Shown: positions 59,201-62,200 of the stretch, one piece after another
How positions within the stretch are numbered: position 1 is the first letter of the stretch
Layout: every line of letters starts with the position of its first letter
Origin: Amphibalanus amphitrite
Taxonomy: Eukaryota > Arthropoda > Thecostraca > Balanomorpha > Balanidae
Direction of reading: 5' to 3'
Assembly (NCBI RefSeq): GCF_019059575.1
Contig: NW_024881832.1
Span: 186,001-250,000 of the forward strand
DNA length: 64,000 nucleotides
Position numbers and translations under genes: made by a program
Notes under the pieces: model-generated
The model's database searches: none
Told to the model about the DNA's origin: nothing
What the model saw: only the letters and a program-made list of their open reading frames with translations

Positions 59201-62200
59201 AGAGGCGGCCGTCGGTCTGTCAGCTCCGTCAGGTCCGTCCCATCGGTCCGTCTTTCCGTCAGCGTCAGTTCTCTCGGTCCGTCGGCTCGTTATCCCGTCA
59301 GCGCTGGTCCGTTATCCCGTCAGCGTTGGTCCTTTATCCGGCCATTGCTGGTCCGTTATTCCGTCAGCGCTCTTCCGTCTGTCCGTTTTTCCGTCAGCTT
59401 CCGCCGTCAGTCCGTCAGCGGCGCGCGGCCGGCCGTCATCCACGGCTGGCAGCGGCGGTGGATTCCTCGCGCCCTCGCCGCGCCTCCTCCGGCGTTCCAC
59501 TGCAATGTGAGCCTCCGGTGGCCGCGCCGTGTGCGCGCCGAGACCGGCGGCCGGCGGCCAGTCGGGCCGCGGACGGGACGGGACGGTGACACCGGGCGGT
59601 AGCGACCGCGGGCTGGCTATGAGGTGTGTGAAGGTGAACTGAGAGCTGTGTGCGATGTGTGTGCGTTTTGGTGAGCGAGGAGAGGATTCGATGCTGGTGT
59701 TGATGCGGGCTCCCAGTTCGATTTGTGCCTGTGTCCGAGTATCGCTGAATAGTCGCTGAACAGCGGTGTAATGTCTGCTCAGTGTTCATCTACTGGACGG
59801 TCAGTGCAGGTCTCAGTTTCGTCCCGTTATCGCCTTGCTCTGTCATCTGCTGCTAAGTTTGCGGCAAAGTAGCGCACCGTCTTTTGTTCAACTCTGCTTA
59901 ACCTGGCGTCGGCATCGCCTCTGGCGCGGTGCGGCCTCCCTCCCAGAAACTCCCGCCGGCGGCGCCAGGTGCCATGACCCCGCGGCCACTCGGGGTTCAG
60001 ACTCTGACCTAAGACGTCTGTCGTGCGGCTTTGATGGATGGCGTGCCACCTGAGACCGTTTGATCTGCCAGCCGGTGGTGCTGGGCTGTGGACGTGTTAA
60101 TCGCGCCAGGTTCTGGCGGGCCGCCCCGCTGATCGAATAGGCTGGTGTTAGTATACTTTGACCTGTCATGTCTAAGAGACCTTGGCCCCTTACGGCGCTA
60201 CTTGTCTGAGCAGAATCTGGCGTACCATCTTGTCATCATTGGTTTTAGCGACTGAGCAATGTTTTACCCGGTGCATGGGATGGCCTCAGCTGACTCCCGA
60301 CCTTACTTAGACCTGATATGGCTGCCTTATGTGCGTCAGCCGACCTGACCAGCCGCTCTGGCTACGCCATGCTCGACTGATTTCTGTGCACCAGCTGACC
60401 TGACCTGCCCCTGCTGTTTCAGGTGCGCCGGCTGACGTACCAGCGTCTGGACTCAATCAGCCGCTCCTGCAAACACCAGCTGGAGGACATAGAGCGCTGG
60501 CTGCTGCAGGTCAACGCCCGGCTGGAGGCGGCCAACAACGACCTCGCTCAGCAGAAGGTACTGGGGCGAATCTGGTGTACGCCCAGGTCAGGAGCGCTCC
60601 TGACCCCACCTCAGCAGATAGTATCGCCCGGCTCATTTTCCTAAGCAAAGTACCATCCCTAACCTCCCCCCCCCCCCGAGTTTGCCTCAGACCACTCACC
60701 ATTCCCTACACAAACAGGTAAGGTAGCGGGGCTGTTGCGCACCTCCTTTCATGTCGCCAGTCTGGCGCCCCGAGCTTATACGCCCACACTTTCATCCCCA
60801 GACCACATTCAGAGCTTCGTCCCCCGAAATAACCCGTCACGGTATTGCCTCTACTCAGTATTCCATTGCGCTTCAAATATGGACGTGTCGTTTCACATCA
60901 GTGTGATATGGCTGGCACGGACCCGCCTCCTGTGGGGTCATATGGTAATGAGTGCTGTTTAGTGTTGATAGCGTGACGGGTGGCTCCATTTTTGGGACGG
61001 CGCACCGGTGACCTGCCACTAGGGACGCTGGGTCGGTCACGGAGTCCAGTGGGCTGGATGAGCACGATGGATGCAGTCAGATATGGACCTTATCCAGGCG
61101 GGGGCGGTGACACGAGCAAATTGAGCTCGGCGATCGTGCTGAGTCCATGTGGGGTACTAGACGCAGTTAAGTCTCAGGCGTCGAATGTTCGAGCTGGGGC
61201 GGTGCGATGTCGAACTGGAATCTTATCTACTCTGAAGTGAACTGTCTTTCTCTATACTGCATTGTACTATGTCTCTGTTGCGTTGCGCTGATCTGTCCAG
61301 CTTTATTCTGTCCACTTCTAACGTGTCCTGCCCTGCCTTTCCCATCCTCATCCTATTCTGACCTGTCCTGTCTAGCCCAGCCCTACTGTCACACTGCTCT
61401 GACCCTCTGTGCTCTCACTCACGCAGGCACTGCAGGAGGAGATCAGCGAGCGCGGCGTGGAGCTCGAGTCGGTGCGCTGGGAGACAGCCGACCTCACCGG
61501 ACAGGACCGAGAGAAGCTGGCCGCCATTCTGGACGACCTCAGCAAGCGCTGGAAGGCCGCCCAGGACCGCTGCAAACAGTACCAGAAACTGATGGACGGC
61601 AAAAACATCGACCCCAAGGTGAGAACGGGTCGGAGGAAGGGGTCAGAGAGGAGTACCACATCAGCCTGTGCTCTGTCTTACAGGTGGAATAACCCTTTCT
61701 TTGTGTCTGGAATCTGGATGCACTTTTTGTCTCCAATCTCCAGGGGACAGTGACTGTCTGACAACATGAAAGATGTCCGGCTACTCTGAGACTGTGGCGG
61801 CAGTTTGCCGTCCAGCCAGAGTCGCTCTGCTAACTGTATACTCTGTTGTTAGTCGTCGTGGTACTGTTGCTAGTCTGTTGTTAGTCGTCGTTGTACCGCC
61901 TGGGGTACTGCCCTCGCCCCTCACACACACTGTTCCCCTTCCCTCCGACAGACGGCGCCCAGTCCGGCGGCCGCGTTCGCCGCGCGCGTCTCCACCGTCC
62001 GCGAGGCGGTGGCCACGGTACAGCGGCAGCTGGCCTCCGCGCCCCTCGGAGTCCGACAGTACGAACGGTTCAACGCCAGGGAGGAGGCACTCAAGGTAAG
62101 ACTGGGTCGGAGTGGCTGTGGGCTGTCGCTTGGTGTTCAGTCGATCTGAGTCGATGCGGTTGATCACTGCAGACTGCTGGAGCTTTGTTCATAATGCCAT

